Positions 27,973 through 41,763 are shown, numbered from the stretch's first letter. The stretch is DNA of 64,000 bases from Trissonchulus latispiculum (GCA_030248195.1 JASAND010015622.1:124001-188000), one strand, 5' to 3'. The notes: generated by a model not told the origin, from the letters alone. A program made the numbers and translations.

Positions 27973-28641
27973 AATTGAACTCTATCCCCCCAGCTAGTTT
28001 CGGAGGGATAAACTACAACTGGGGTCGGTAATCAAAATAAGTGTAAAAGAGAAACGGCTGTGTGTCGTTTCTCCCACGTTTTACTACTGGAATTTGGGAG
28101 AATTATTAATCACCTGCCACTTAGCTCAGCATGATTTCTGTACAGTTAATTCTCATCTTCAAACGTATCTACCGCATACCCTTCATACGTTATAAAAGTA
28201 TTGTTACAGTACTTTAATGGCTTAATGGTTATACTTTAATTCTGTGTGTACAAAACTATCAAATTTTACAATTTTTATAAATTTATAAAGTTTTTTAAAT
28301 AAATTCTGTGATTTTATGATAAATTCTGTGATTTTATAGTAATTTCAGTGATTTTCCGTTAGACTTTGTGAGAGTCGTGACATTTGATATTATTTTGTGA
28401 AACAATATTACAAAGCGTTTCTGACAAATACGCTGACATTTGGTATTATTTTCTAAAACACGGTATACTTGACGTCCTCTTAGTAGTCATTAGAAGTTGT
28501 TCTATCAGAAAATTAATGTAATTAGAAAAGGGCCGCCATTTGTTGAAAACTTGCTTCTGGGGGTTGCATGGTGTAAATTTTTGATTATATACAGCACTCC
28601 TGTGCACCCTTACCAAATGGTATATATATATATATATATAT
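27973..28641. other. intergenic with a TA microsatellite
   Basis: No gene. (TA)n at about 28619-28642 directly abuts the first duplicated block. Confidence 0.5.
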
Positions 28642-29291
28642 ATGCATTTTGTCTGATTTTCTTCAAAATTTTCAAGTTTGGATGTGTATTTCTCTCGAAC
28701 GGAAAGATAAAACGCGAAACCATGGAAATTAGCCCTCGGCAATTGTCCCAAAAATGCGTGTCTAAAGCCGTTTTCTAATTGGTTGCATGAGTTGAGAGAA
28801 ATCCGTGTTCAAAACAGTCTGTTGCGATTTTCAAAATTTCACATTTTCGTTGCTATGCGTAGGCATCAATGCCGCAGGGAGCTCTCCGTTGGGCATAACA
28901 TGTGCTTTAGGACTACTAATATGGGAAATATTTGACCGACGGACCAACGCTGTTGAAATTGTCGAAATCTTGCGATATTTGAGTTTTCGAAAAATGGCCA
29001 GTTGTACACCTCGAAAACCAATTTTCGCTGGTATCTCTTAAACCGTAAGGAGTCGAAGAATACTCTCAAGAGCAAATTTGTAGGTCTTGCTGAGGCGATA
29101 CGAATGATTATAAGTTTGCCCGTGTAGGATACCCACAGTGCAAGTTATTGCGGATAAAAGCAAATTTCTGCAAAACTCAAATTTTCACGCCGCGAATTTT
29201 CTAAAATCTTCTCTAGGCAAAATGATGTAATTGTAGCAAATTTGAATTAATTTTAACGACAATTGCGCTTTTAAAACCCAAAAATACACGA
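28642..29291. repeat. segmental duplication copy A, block 1
   Basis: About 650 bp matching 41094-41763 with few differences, starting near CATTTTGTCTGATTTTC and ending AAAAATACACGAAC. No convincing ORF. Confidence 0.85.
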
Positions 29292-29606
29292 ACCCGATCC
29301 AGCACCTTAAGCCAGCAGCTAACCGACGACTTTCGCTCGCTGGCCAGCCGGCCGGGGCGGGACCACCTGCCGGGATACAAATCAACAGTCAGAAATTTAC
29401 AATTTAAAGTAATTGGGCTTAAAATGAACTCCAAATCTAGATGTGCTAAAAAGCAGAAACTAGGCCTAAACTGCGCCACGCTAAATTAACTAACTCACTG
29501 TTAACTTCTCTTACTATAGCTGGAATACTAAAAAACTTGCTTAATTCATAACAAGTTATAGTTTTATTTGACGACAATAATCAAAACACTCTCGGGCTCT
29601 CGACGT
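29292..29606. other. sequence unique to copy A between the two blocks
   Basis: Replaces the 41764-42271 stretch of copy B. Includes a CCGGCCGGGGCGGGACC patch. No gene. Confidence 0.5.
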
Positions 29607-32600
29607 TTGATGATTCCCTAAGAAACAAGTCTGAAATGATTTAAAAAGGGATGTCTCTCTGTCTCTCTCAATTATTCAATTATGAAACCTATTTCGAATA
29701 TGCTACACACAAGTTAGTATTACGCTAGCTACTGTCAGTGAATTGGGCTTATTTAAAAAGTTTGGGTCTGTACAATCCTCAGTTACCAGGAAACCTTCGA
29801 ATTTAATCATTTAAACCTTTTAATCAAAAGTTACGGTGAGTGCAAGGTTCAGAGACTGGGTGACCCAATCACCCTCCGGGTGACTATATTTTGTGCTAAA
29901 ATGAAATTAGTTGTTGCTGGCTGGGTCCGCCTCAACTAATGTGGACAGGCGTTCCTATTTTCAAACAACTTAACCAACAGGTCTCTAGTTCCCAGAAGCC
30001 TCACAAGCCTCGCAACTGAAAATTACACCCTGAAAAGAAAAAAAACACACGGGCAATAATAGTGTAATCTTTTGATTTGCAAATAGCCAGGTTTGTATTT
30101 ACTAGTTGTTGAATCATGATTGTTCTTGTTTGTTTGTTCTGGTTTACGTACGAATTGTAGTTAAGCATTAATTGTAAATTACCCTACGGGAATTGTAAAT
30201 GTGCGAGTCAGAAATTGTACAGTTTCGTTTGCTTTTGCAATTGACACTAAAAAGGAACAAAAACTTCAATAGGTAATGAGTATGTAGTTCGTCTTGTCAG
30301 TAACTTGTGGTTTTATAAATTGTAATTGTAGTTTTATTCATTGTTAGTGAAGCGAATCCGTTCACCATTAATTGAGATTGAGATTAGTTAGTTTTTGACC
30401 CCTTTAATTTTGTATCATCAATCATATGGGGTTCATTCACAGGTCCCCTCCCCTGAGTTTGTGTGAACGTGTAATGTCCAGCCTGAGTGTCTGTGAGCGT
30501 GTGTACACGTGTGTAAGGTTCTCTGCCTTTTCCCGTCATCTTAGTTCTCACTCACTAAGAAGTAACACGTGTAGACTAGACAGAGGGGAACCCCTCTAAA
30601 ATTAAGGCACAAGTCACCCCTGAAAGAAAGAAACAGAGAAGTTAGCAATTAAGATTAACAAACGAAATATATTAAGACGTTAGCTAAGTTTTAAACTAGG
30701 TAGAGGTTCATTTAGCGCAGGTACGGCTCTATTTCATCTTGGGCTTCTAGGCCAACTGTTCGCATTACGACTCTCCTCTTTGCTTCTCATTTCCATCGGC
30801 TTCTCTTTCGCCTTCGCGCCTGTTTGCAAATAATATTGACGTCTTTAGAAACGAAACTCAGGACAAAGGTCCTTCAAAACAAAAACGCCATAAAGTTTAG
30901 GGCCAGGGCTGCTGAGGTACTTTGGGCCACACAAAAACGGACCCAAAGTCATAAAAAATTACGTAACCCGAGTGATGGATTGCTCAGGTGCAAAGTCAAA
31001 AGAAGGAGGCTGTGTCCTCCCTTTCAAACCAGCCAATGACAGAACGCAATCATGAAAGTAGCCAATCATCGAAAGATGATTGCAAAAGACAGGGGGATGA
31101 AAGTTAACGTGAGACCAAAATTTGCAGTTTCCAGTCAGTCTGTGATTCTGGGGTTCTAGCGGATGGCCGCTCTCATTTCGAGTCCTTGGGGGAGAATCAC
31201 AGACACCCCTTGAGTTGTTCTGTTGGGAGAGGCTCTGTTTCTCCCCTTCTAGGATACCTCCCTCAAACATTTTTCCACTTCTTGGAACCTTAGGTTGGGA
31301 TTGTGGGTGCTCCTGGGGGGAATGGTTCGCCTAAAATGGATTGGCTTTAGAAGCCTCTTTCGAATTTCTCCCTCTAGGTTGAGCTGCCCCTCCCCCTTTA
31401 GGTATTTTATAATATTTGTAAGTGCGAGTTCTAAAATACCTAATTGGACCTCGAGTCCCCTATTCGAAAGATATTGTTGAAATCGGGCTCTCGCCGCCCT
31501 AGACTATTGATTGACAATTTTATCGTTGCTTTCATGTTTGTGTGCTAATATCGGCAGATATTAGCTGGATTTCCCTAGATTTAGTGGGAAGGAAATCTAG
31601 GATAGGTCATTGGTGGGGGATTTCTGATGGAAATCCCCTCTACAAAAAATCTCTTTCAAAATCACTCAAAAAATCCACTTTTAGCCAGTTTACTGACCGT
31701 TTTTCCAGTGTTTTTAAAGCTGATTCTTGGGCCTGGAATTCAGACCATTATTTTCAAATTAACCCCTTTCTAGAACTTTATCTAAAAATCCTAGCAATTG
31801 CTGAGTTTTTGGTTTCTAATTCTAAAAGATACGCGCAATTCTACCCCTTCTCGAAATCCAGTTAATACTGCTGAGTCCGTGTTAAAACCGTCAGGTTTTA
31901 ATCCATTTGATTCAGTTCTAGCGAGTGCCGCCTTCGGGCCTCTGATCTCTGTTCCGCCTCGCTGCTCTTCTCGATTCGCTTCTCTGCTGCTCCGTGTTCC
32001 GTTGTTTCTCCGGATCCCGTACGTCTACCTGCTGCACTGCTCCTGGACATCAGCTGCTCCCTGTTCTCTTCCTGCTCTACCATCCAGTGTGAGAATCCCC
32101 GGATTCCCCTGGCCTCTCCTCCCTGGTTCTTGTCACGCGCTGCTCTGTCCGGATCGCCTGGAATTCAGCCTGTTCCCGTCAGTTTGCTGAGTTTTTACCC
32201 TTGCCTTAGATTCTTTGCTGAGAGCCACCCTTGGGCTTAGGGACACACCTCGAGAACTCTAGGACTGTCATATTGGGATTTGGAGTGTGGGTTGGATGTT
32301 AAGTTTGTCCTGTTGAAGAAGCCGAAGATCTTTTACCAAATCTTTAACTTTCAACTGTTTGCCTTTAAAACGTCTGCTATCTTTTTGTCTAAAAGTTTTT
32401 GTTCTTTGATCTGCTCTGTTTTTGCCTGTTCTACCAAATCTGCTCAAATTCTCTCTCTAAAGTTCAAGCAACGTTTAAAAAGTTACAGGTCGTCCTCTTA
32501 GCAGAGGATAGAATAGTTATTGGTTTTCTGCTGGTGCGTATTGCTGGTAACTATTCGTGTCCTGGAACGGGTGGACTTGTGCACACTTTTCAGGTACATA

Positions 32601-33363
32601 TAGGGAGCATATAGGGAACTTCCCCCCTCGACCCCGAGAATCAAATCATTGTGTGACTGCGAATCAATTCGCAGTCTGAGTAACGGGTACTGTTTGTGCA
32701 AGAGTGCGTGTGCGAGTGTACGTGTGGCAACCAGTAGGCTAAAATACTAATCTAACCAAAATTTTCTTAGGTTTCAGCTCGAGTTCTTCTGCTAAGATTC
32801 GGAGTAGGGACCTGTGACTGATCGTAACTTTGGGTCTAGTTGTTAGGCGGTGAACGGATTGCATTTGTATCAGTTCTTGCAATAGGGTTGTAGTACAGTT
32901 GATCTTGTGTGTGTGCTGCTTGATATAAAGATAAATTAACACAGTAAATAGTTCATTAGGATCAGAACTTAAGTCGCTGTAGTTGATACTAGGGTGGATA
33001 GGAAACTGCTGAGTAAACGACATCTAGAAAAAATAGATCAGTCTGGAGCCCATCGAGTTTGTCTACGGCGACGCTGACCAACGAAGGAAGTCTTAGTGAT
33101 ATTAGTGAGCCTGAGAGCCAACTGAATCTGCCATTTCATCAGTGTCCTGAGTGCCACAACCAGTACAGTTTTAGGATACTCTTCCTAGTTCACGAGGGTT
33201 GTTCTCTAATTGAGCCTGAGCATTCGAAGGTCACGTTCTATTGCAACTGTTCGCAGCCGTGCGATCGTGCTGAGATTGAAGCTTGGACTGTTGATAGTGA
33301 GCCCGAAGAAAGCCCTCATACGGAGCCTTGGTCTTGCATTTTCGAGTGTGACGGTTGTTCCGA
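29607..33363. repeat. segmental duplication copy A, block 2 (~3.76 kb)
   Basis: Direct copy of 42272-45975 with high identity by eye. Differences include 16 bp extra near 29872 (GTGACCCAATCACC) and about 37 bp extra near 32690. It ends inside the Cys-rich exon, at GACGGTTGTTCCG. Most of it is non-coding with simple CT-rich parts. A 94-codon minus-strand frame is conserved in both copies (32739-33023), but the copies are so similar that this is not evidence of coding. Confidence 0.85.
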
Positions 33364-33421
33364 CTTTCTGCATGATCTTGGTATGAATGACGAAATCTTG
33401 ACAAAATTTCAGGAGAAGTAA
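33042..33421 (+). pseudogene. Cys-rich terminal exon, copy A (frameshifted and truncated)
   Basis: Counterpart of the exon at 45654-46071. Relative to copy B it has an extra base near 33072, which shifts the frame, and it diverges at 33363. The original C-terminus is replaced by 19 unrelated codons ending in TAA. The zinc-binding-like core (Cys-Pro-Glu-Cys, Cys-Asn-Cys, Cys-Asp-Gly-Cys) is still readable. Confidence 0.55.
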
Positions 33422-35636
33422 GCTAACATGGCAGGCTATCTTTGCACAATGTTTTGGTGTCAGCGAGCGCATAATTGGCTAGCTACCATCATGACTTTGC
33501 GCATGCGCAAATAATCAAAATTTTATCTAAGCTTTATATGACATATTTGACTCAACCACGTGAAAGAGCGCAAAAGGCGCTTTAAAATGATGTGCATATC
33601 TCTTCTGTACGTTGTTTCTATGAAAAGTTACAGGTGCTTTTAGATGTGGCTGAATTACGTTGACCGTCTGCACACATAATGTAAAGTAAGACCAGTTTAT
33701 CCGAAAATTAAATCTATTGGGTTTTAACGGTTTGTGTTGCGTTATTTATGTGCATTATTTAATAGAAAACACTTTGCAGCTGCTTGAAAGCATTGGAAAT
33801 TTCGAAAACCAAAGCAACAATGAAAAATTACAGAATTTTTGTGTTTCATTTTCTCGTCACTCCTTCAGTCAAAATGGACCAAATTTTGCAGATATGTTTT
33901 GTATCAGCATACGCTCAGGCCGTTTTCTTGGTTTTTGGAAAAACGCAATATTAAGCAAGATATAAAATTTACAAAGTTTCGAAACACGCTAAAAAACTGA
34001 AAACTCACTTTTACGAAAAACTAAAACAACGGCCTGAGCGTATATATATATGTAAACTAACCATATACAGAAAATCTCAAATAATTTCATAAAGGATTGA
34101 AGGAGATATTTAAATTTAAAGGTTTTAATACATTTCCTATTGTGTAAACAGCAAGCCAGTCCCCGCAGCGTCGTAGGTCAGTTCATCTGATGCAAAACAT
34201 AATAAAGAACAAATTTGCCAAATTTCAATCCGATTCATTAAGTATTTAGTTCACAGCATCTGTTCAAAGTCCACCCCGGTAGTGGTACTACCACCTTAAA
34301 CCGCTCAGTAGTGTAGAATGAGAAGTTTAACCGCAGCACTACCTCCACTACTAGAGCTGACGCAATGTAACACAAGCTCTGACTGCTAAGGAGATTTCTG
34401 TCCAGGCAGCTATCTTTTAGATCCCGGACGAGCCTTACCAAGGAACGAGGAGCATAAATTTTTGGGGACGACGCGACGACTGGCGCCTAACGGAAGCAGG
34501 GAAAGCTAAACCAATAACTAACTATTAGTACTCCAGGCTAACCCCAGAGCGTCTATATAAAACTTAAAAATGGCTCAAATCTAGATAAAGTTAAATTACG
34601 ACCTTAATTAGAAGACTGGGATTTATTGAAAACGGTTAATGAAAACGCAAAATTATTTCAGGATTAACCACAGTAATGGGAGACTTGCTGGCAACCAATA
34701 AAGTGAAGTATGGGGAGGCGAGACAAAACTGGAAAAAGATGGGGGAGGACGGGAAAGGGTAAGACGAAAATCGAGCACAAAGGGAAGGGGGAGGCGTGAG
34801 CTGAGTTAGATTAAAAACGGACCTTAGAAAAAATAGAAAAATAGAAGAAAAGAGTTAGGAACAAAGAAAGAAGAAATGGAAGGGCAATCCCAGATAGTAG
34901 CGCGAAATGAAATGGACCCAATTTGAGTAGGCGGCCGCTCCGTTTCACCACAACGACTAAACTGCCTTGGTGTGACCAAATGTTACGGACAGAAAAGTGC
35001 ATTACGAAATTTGGCCTGATATAAGTAAATTCTTGTGCCCAATCTTCTGTAAGCCAACAACAGAGCGATTTGTATGTAGTGTTATCCTTACGGTTATTAG
35101 CAAAAATGAATAATTTCGACATTTTCACAAACGTTAACCAAAATGATAGCACCACATAACAAAATAAACTTTCTCGCGTCCGAAAATACACCACAAATAC
35201 TGGACACTCCAGCAAATGAACAAACAACGATTTTGAAGCTTTTTAAGGGGCTTTGAAGGGTATTTTAAGGGGTTTTTAAGGAAAGTTCGCGAAACACTTA
35301 ATGAAAAGGAATTGGAGGAGAGGTAGTCGCGCCTTCCGCTACTGCCTATACTACAGTAGAGAGAATTAATTGCGAGTATTTGCAATGATACATTAGCCAG
35401 CGTAGGATTGATTTAGTTATCTCGAAATAAAATAGAAGATTGCAGATGTGGGAATGTTTGTCTGTCCGACTTAGCTCGTCCGATTACCTAACCAACTGCT
35501 GCAAAAGGGACGCAAAATATTTTAGTTACGCCAGTTTATATTAGCGAAAACAAAACATTACAAACATCAAATTCTTGCATAATTTTTACAACAGACAAAT
35601 ATAGTCAGACACCAGAAACCTTGTATCAACTGGAGA
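33422..35636. other. intergenic, no gene; one small foldback
   Basis: About 33905-34045 contains the inverted pair ATACGCTCAGGCCGTTTTCT and its near complement ending GGCCTGAGCGTATA, with A/T-rich sequence between. Purine-rich stretch 34680-34880. Open frames here are short or lie on both strands and have no recognisable features. Confidence 0.45.
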
Positions 35637-37428
35637 TACCCGCAACTACCAGCGCAGGTAACCTGCGGGTGGCAAAATTTCTATTACGCGCGAGTAGTAT
35701 AGTGTGCACATTCCGAGCAGTAAACCTTGGATTGAGATCCCCTCCCACCTTCACCACCCCTCTGAGTTCTTCCCCCGGGGCTTGGGACCCGGCGTTGGTC
35801 CATTAGTGGTATTTTTTTGGGTTTTCATTTTTTCTGTTTTTTGTCGCTTTGTATTTTATATTTTTTGTTTTCAGTCAAATCATATTTGTTCCTCTATTCT
35901 TCAACTTCCTCAGTCTCTCCAAATTCAGTTTCCCAATGCCACACTTTACTTTTCTTTTTACGTCTATATCCAATAATTCTGCGATGGGTCATTCCTATAT
36001 TGTGCGATCTTCGAAAGTTCATAAGGTCTTAAACGAGTTTGCTTGATCTCTACCACTATATATACCTGACCTTCTCCTTTCCCTTGATTTGTATTGCGAG
36101 TCACTCAGCCCATGCTTCCTAGCCAAACTTTTCAAGCATCAACCTCACTCTAACCTTACCCTAACCTAATCCAGTTTTCGATTTAACACATTTCCCAACT
36201 ACCTTAGCTTCATACATATGAGTCACTCCGTCCTTTCATCAACCATAGTCTAAGCTTACATTGTCCTGGCATCAATCGTCAGCTGGCTGGCCACCTTCAT
36301 TTTCCTTATGCGTCACTCCAAACCTACTCTGAACCTGCTTCGACGATTTTGATCATTTTTCCAACCTTTACTTTCAGTTTACTCTCATCTCTTCAACCAC
36401 CTTAGGTTTGAGTTTCGAGTCACTCCAAATTAGCTCCGAGTTAACACCAAGCCAACACCGAGTATACACCGAGCTTACACCGTGCCTTAAGAGCAATGTT
36501 TACGTAATGTTGGAGTAATGTTGAAAAATTTCAGAGAACAATTTCTGCTTTTATTGATTTCGGTCGATGCTTTTATGTGTTTGTATTTATGTTTGTATGT
36601 TTCTGTTTTTATTGATTCACAGTACTCGAAGTCGTCGCGTCGAATTGGCTCTCCAATCTAGACATGACTTACTTCGGGTACTGTGAATCAATAAAAACAG
36701 AAACATACAAACATAAATACAAACACATAAAAGCATCGACCGAAATCAATAAAAGCAGAAATTGTTCTCTGAAATTTTTCAACATTACTCCAACATTACG
36801 TAGACATTGCTCTTAAGGCAAGGTGTAAGCTCGGTGTATACTCGGTGTTGGCTTGGTGTTAACTCGGAGCTAATTTGGAGTGACTCGAAACTCAAACCTA
36901 AGGTGGTTGAAGAGATGAGGGTAAACTGAAAGTAAAGGTTGGAAAAATGATCAAACTCGTCGAAGCAGGTTCAGAGTAGGTTTGGAGTGACGCATAAGGA
37001 AAATGAAGGTGGCCAGCCAGCTGAAGATTGATGCCAGGACAATGTAAGCTTAGACTATGGTTGATGAAAGGACGGAGTGACTCATATGTATGAAGCTAAG
37101 GTAGTTGGGAAATGTGTTAAGTCGAAAACTGGATTAGGTAGGGTAAGGTTAGAGTGAGGTTGATGCTTGAAAAGTTTGGCTAGGAAGCATGGGCTGAGTG
37201 ACTCGCAATACAAATCAAGGGAAAGGAGAAGGTCAGGTATATATAGTGGTAGAGATCAAGCAAATTCGTTTAAGACCTTATGAACTTTCGAAGATCGCAC
37301 AATATAGGAATATAGTAAGCCCGGGGGAAGAACTCAGAGGGGTGGTGAAGGTGGGAGGGGATCTCAATCCAAGGATTACTGCTCGAAATGTGCACACTAT
37401 ACTACTCGCGCGGGTACCCGCGGGTATT
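35637..37428. repeat. long foldback element (~1.8 kb inverted repeat)
   Basis: Left arm about 35637-36630 and right arm about 36677-37428 are inverted copies, near-identical over at least 700 bp, around a ~50-bp centre containing GTCGTCGCGTCGAATTGGCT. The left arm carries about 200 bp (about 35778-35985) that the right lacks. The outer ends are GC-rich (CCCGC...GCGGG). Shared inner landmarks include TAGTATAGTGTGCACATT and GGGGTCGGTGTATACTCGG-type tracts. No ORF. I could not define a clear target duplication. Confidence 0.85.
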
Positions 37429-38947
37429 CTAGGAACAGTGCCAACTTTGCTTTAACCTTGAATTTAGTCTAAATACGACTTCTGCAAGCCACCAAGGCTT
37501 ATAGTGGCCGCTGTTTGCTTTATACTTTATTGTACGATAGATTACGAGTACACATTCAGTGTACTGGTTTTGTATTTAACCGCACTCACTTGGTCTTTCA
37601 ACGACTTCTTTTCATTTGTCAAAATTCAGTAATCTTTAGGCTTAATAGATTACTGACACATGCTACAGCAAAACACTTTAAACCCTTGGAACGCACTACA
37701 ACTAGAATATATATACAACAAGTATTCAAGTATTATGCCCTAATGTTTTCGTTTTTACCTGTAATTAAAAGAAGCTGTAGTGGAGAATTTTTTTGTGGGA
37801 GGATTTATGGTCCAAATCCCATTTGGATCTCAACAGCAAGCAAATGTAGTTAATCAATCAGTTTTCCATTGTTTATAATATTTTGTATAGTATTTTTATT
37901 TATATTTATATTTGAATTCATTGTATTGACATTTTCATTCTGCCATTTTCATGACTGAAAGGACAAAATGCCATTCAAACTTGAAAGCTGTAACTTGTAG
38001 AGGCCTTTCTTATTCGTCTGTTCGACAGACTTTTTTCTACTGCAAAAAGCTGATGAGTCAGATGAGAGACTAACTTATTGTAATTATTACAGGCTTAACC
38101 ATTATAACCATTGTTAAGTGGGAACTCCGCAAATTCCAAGCAAATTGCCCTAAAGCCTATTCAGACCTTTTAATAAGTCTTTTCTTCGGTGTCTTATTTG
38201 TTTTCTGAGATTTTGCTGGTTCTGCCTATCCCCGATTGAATTAGTATTAACCCTTATTTTGGATTAATTTGGCCTGCAATTCATTCCTAGCAGCCTTTTT
38301 CAACCTCGTTATGTTAGAAGGGTACCTACAGTAGCTTTGAAGATGTCTTGAATAGCGTGTGTATACGTGCATAGCAGTGGTGGGCCCCAATTTAACTATT
38401 TGAACCATTTCAACTATTTAACTATTATAACAAACTAATTATGCATAGCTTTGGTGTGTTTTATAATCTGCTAGGGACCACTCCGCATTATTATAATCCG
38501 TTTGCTTTGCATACAGCTTGTATTATCCTTTCTAATGAATAGTAAAAGTGCGAAACGTTAATTATATAACTCCTCAACGTTTAATAGAACCTATTCTGCT
38601 GTTATGAATAAAGTTTTGCAAATTAGATCTTTCTATGACTGCCGCTTACAGGAAGTAAGATTAATAATTCAGTTTCTGTTACATGAAATACTTAAATATG
38701 CTATATATCCATTCCAGCTGTCAAGACTTCAAAGATCGGGCACCTAAATAGCAGTGTCAGCATGCCCTAGTCTGCAGAGGTCGTTTGTGCGTCAGTAGTC
38801 GTTTCAGGATGCGTCAATCAAAGACTATTTATAATAAGAAATATTCTAAACATTTCTGCATATAAAATGTGCTGGCTACTGTAGAAACGTTGTACCTGTA
38901 GACGCTTCTGTTGGTCCTTTTATTAAATAGTTAACTTAGGCGGATGG
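37429..38947. other. intergenic AT-rich, no gene seen
   Basis: A 112-codon frame at 37515-37853 has no recognisable features and is not called. No repeats beyond A/T runs. Confidence 0.4.
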
Positions 38948-38955
38948 GTTATTAC

Positions 38956-40732
38956 TAGGCATGGGCACGGGTCCAAATATTTGGACCCGGGTACCCGCTA
39001 GTACCCGAAGCCCTATGTCGGGTAATTACGACACTACCCGGGTACCCGGGTACCCGAGCACTTTCGGGTACCCGACAAATTTTTAAGCTAATTTTCGGGG
39101 TGGCCATTCTTCTAAAATTCAACTGTTTTCAAGGGCCTGTATTCAAATTGGGTTTAGATTGGCTAAAGTTTCATTCCTAAGATATTTTAAAGGCGATTTA
39201 AAAAGCGTTTTAAAGACTTCAGAGGGATTATAGCGACTTGAAATTAATTGCCAGAGTATCAAAAGCTGATGCTGATACAGGCGACCTTGGTTTTTGTTTT
39301 ATAACCCTGGTCAGTTTTCTGAGTTTTCTACCACCTTTTTGGATTTTGGATTATAACAGCAAATCCTATAAATTTGGCTAACTTCAACTGCTTATCTACG
39401 GAGATTGGAACAGTACAAAAGGCAGCAAACGATGCAGACAGTTGGTTTGCCCATGGCTTGATGTTACTGAAGCGGCAGAACTGTTTTCCGGTATCTCATT
39501 CCTGGTTAATGACAAAGCTTAGCTGAAACTGGCTAAATTGTTAATTGTCGATGCATTTTTCAAATTTTCAGCAACACGATGTAGGAAATTTTGTTATTGG
39601 GCATGTGAATAATGTATATATCTGCTTTAAATCTTGTTTCAAACAAAAACTTGTATGCTTGCCATTTGATCAGCTGAATGTCGAAAAAATGTGTCAGCGT
39701 TTTTCAGAGTTTGGTTAAAAACAGCTAAAGTTGACAATAACTGAAAACTAACGAGCTATGGGCATTAGTGAAGGAAGTTTTTCAACGTTGGAATTAACCA
39801 TTTGGCATAAAATACCAATCATAAAACTTTCAAGACCACATCAGTCAGTACCAATACCATATAAGGAACTCCATCCATTCTGTTAGCGTGTTCTCAATCT
39901 ACGCTTGGTCTACGGTATGCGTAGATACTGTCTTTGAAGCGTAGATACTGTCTTTGAAGCGTAGCTACTTTGTAGTAAGAAAGGCAAAAACCAACTACAG
40001 TCTTTATTGATTGCTGCATTTATTAAAAGCATTTGCTGCAAAAAGTGCCTATAGAATTGCCAGTAGCTTCTCAAAAGACAGCCTTACAAAAAAGGCATAC
40101 AAAAACATTCACAGAATGAAAGAAACAAGCGTAGATCTATTACATCTACTTTGTGAATCTACGTTGAAATCTACGCTACGCATAGTGTAGATCAATTTTG
40201 ATGCTACAAGAATGGATGAGGCTCCTAATGGTAATTGGCACTGTTGCTAACAGTTAGTTTGGAGAACAAAGCAGAGCTGTGGCCAAGGTCATTAATTTTA
40301 TGCGAACATTTTTGTTTCTATTTTGTGAATTTTAAGTTTTAATTAATTCATCGGCATCCACATGATTTAACAGGAATTTAACGAAAGATAAACTCGTTGG
40401 AAGGTGGAACAAAGTAAAATTAATACTTTAAAAGAAAAAATAAAAACAGAAAATTATGAAATGTTTAAAAATACCAAGAATAATTAATTGTTCTTTGTCA
40501 TATTACTTCGTTTTTCAGTTGTAAAATCTATAGTAAAATTTTATATAATATGAAAAAATTTTCGGTGGTTAAAAATTTTCAGATCCAAAAATTTTTACTC
40601 TGCTTGATCCAGTTTTATCCGGTTGTTTCCAGTTTTAACTGGATGTCGGGTACCCGAAGCAGGACCCTTGTACCCGAACATTTTCGGGTACCCGGGTACC
40701 CGTCGGGTACCTGACTACCCATGCCATGCCTA
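38956..40732. mobile_element. hAT-like non-autonomous DNA transposon (1.78 kb)
   Basis: Flanked by a perfect 8-bp duplication GTTATTAC (38948-38955 and 40733-40740), the hallmark of hAT transposition. Termini are TAGGCATGGGCACGGG and, inverted on the right, TAGGCATGGCATGGGTAG. Behind each end are dense clusters of GGGTACCCG palindromes, as expected of subterminal transposase-binding sites. No transposase ORF inside, so non-autonomous. A nested inverted repeat lies at about 39868-40225. Confidence 0.85.
39868..40225. repeat. small inverted-repeat element nested in the hAT-like element
   Basis: Ends CCATCCATTCT and AGAATGGATG, with inner inverted tracts rich in CTACGC/GCGTAG. It contains a 20-bp tandem duplication (GCGTAGATACTGTCTTTGAA, twice, near 39919-39960). 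Confidence 0.5.
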
Positions 40733-40740
40733 GTTATTAC

Positions 40741-41093
40741 GGCGATTAGGAAATCACACTGCACAGCGGGTGTGTAGTGTTTAGGCCGGCCGGCTTAAGG
40801 TGATGGTTCGGGTATTTGCAGCAAATTTTGGAAGGCTGTAATTTGCTCAATTTTTGGAGTTTAGCGATAATTTTATATCATTTTAAAGCTTAGAATGTGC
40901 TTATTGCAACTAAGTAGAGTATAGCTGCATCATTTCAACTCTCCGACTTGAGCGTGCAATAACAGGAAAACAATTTTTGGACATGGATTTCTTGAAGTGT
41001 AGGAAAGCTGAAGAGTTGAAACGTCTTCCCGAGGGCTATTTTTTCTAAAATCTTTTAATGATCAGGTAAGCTCAAGATTTTGAAAAGAACGTA
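40741..41093. other. intergenic
   Basis: No gene. Contains a GGCCGGCCGGC patch near 40783. Confidence 0.4.
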
Positions 41094-41763
41094 TATACAT
41101 TTTGTCTGATTTTCGTCAAAATATTCAAGTTTGGATGTGTATTTCTCTCGAACGGAAAGATAAAACGCGAAACCATGGAAATTAGCCCTCGGCAATTGTC
41201 CCAAAAATGCGTGTCTAAAGCCGTTTTCTAATTGGTTGCATGAGTTGAGAGAAATCCGTGTTCAAAACAGTCTGTTGCGATTTTCAACATTTCACATTTT
41301 CGTTGCTATGCGTAGGCATCAATGCCGCAAAGAGCTCTCCGTTGGGCATAACATGTGCTTTAGGACTACTAATATGGGAAATATTTGACCGACGGACCAA
41401 CGCTGTTGAAATTGTCGAAATCTTGTGATATTTGATTTTTCGAAAAATGGCCAGTTGTGCACCTCGAAAACCAATTTTCGCTGGTATCTCTTAAACCGTA
41501 AGGAGTCGAAGAATACTCCTCTCGACGTTTGAGAGTACAATTTGTAGATCTTGCTCAGGCTATACGAATGATTCCATCAGTTTGCCCGTGTAGCGATACC
41601 GACAGTGCAAAAGTTATTGCGGATAAAAGCAAATTTCTGCAAAACTCAAATTTTCACGCCGCGAATTTTCTAAAATCTTCTCTAGGCAAAATGATGTAAT
41701 TGTAGCAAATTTGAATTAATTTTAGCGACAATTGCGCTTTTAAAACCCAAAAATACACGAACA
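41094..41763. repeat. segmental duplication copy B, block 1
   Basis: Partner of 28642-29291. Carries a 15-bp insertion containing CTCTCGACGTTTGAG near 41519 that is absent from copy A at that place; a similar CTCTCGACGTTTGA occurs near 29596 in copy A. Confidence 0.85.

Noticed and set aside
34811..35227. 138-codon minus-strand frame
   Set aside because: No motif, AT-driven hydrophobic composition, no homologous copy or splice context.
37515..37853. 112-codon plus-strand frame
   Set aside because: No recognisable domain and low-complexity context.
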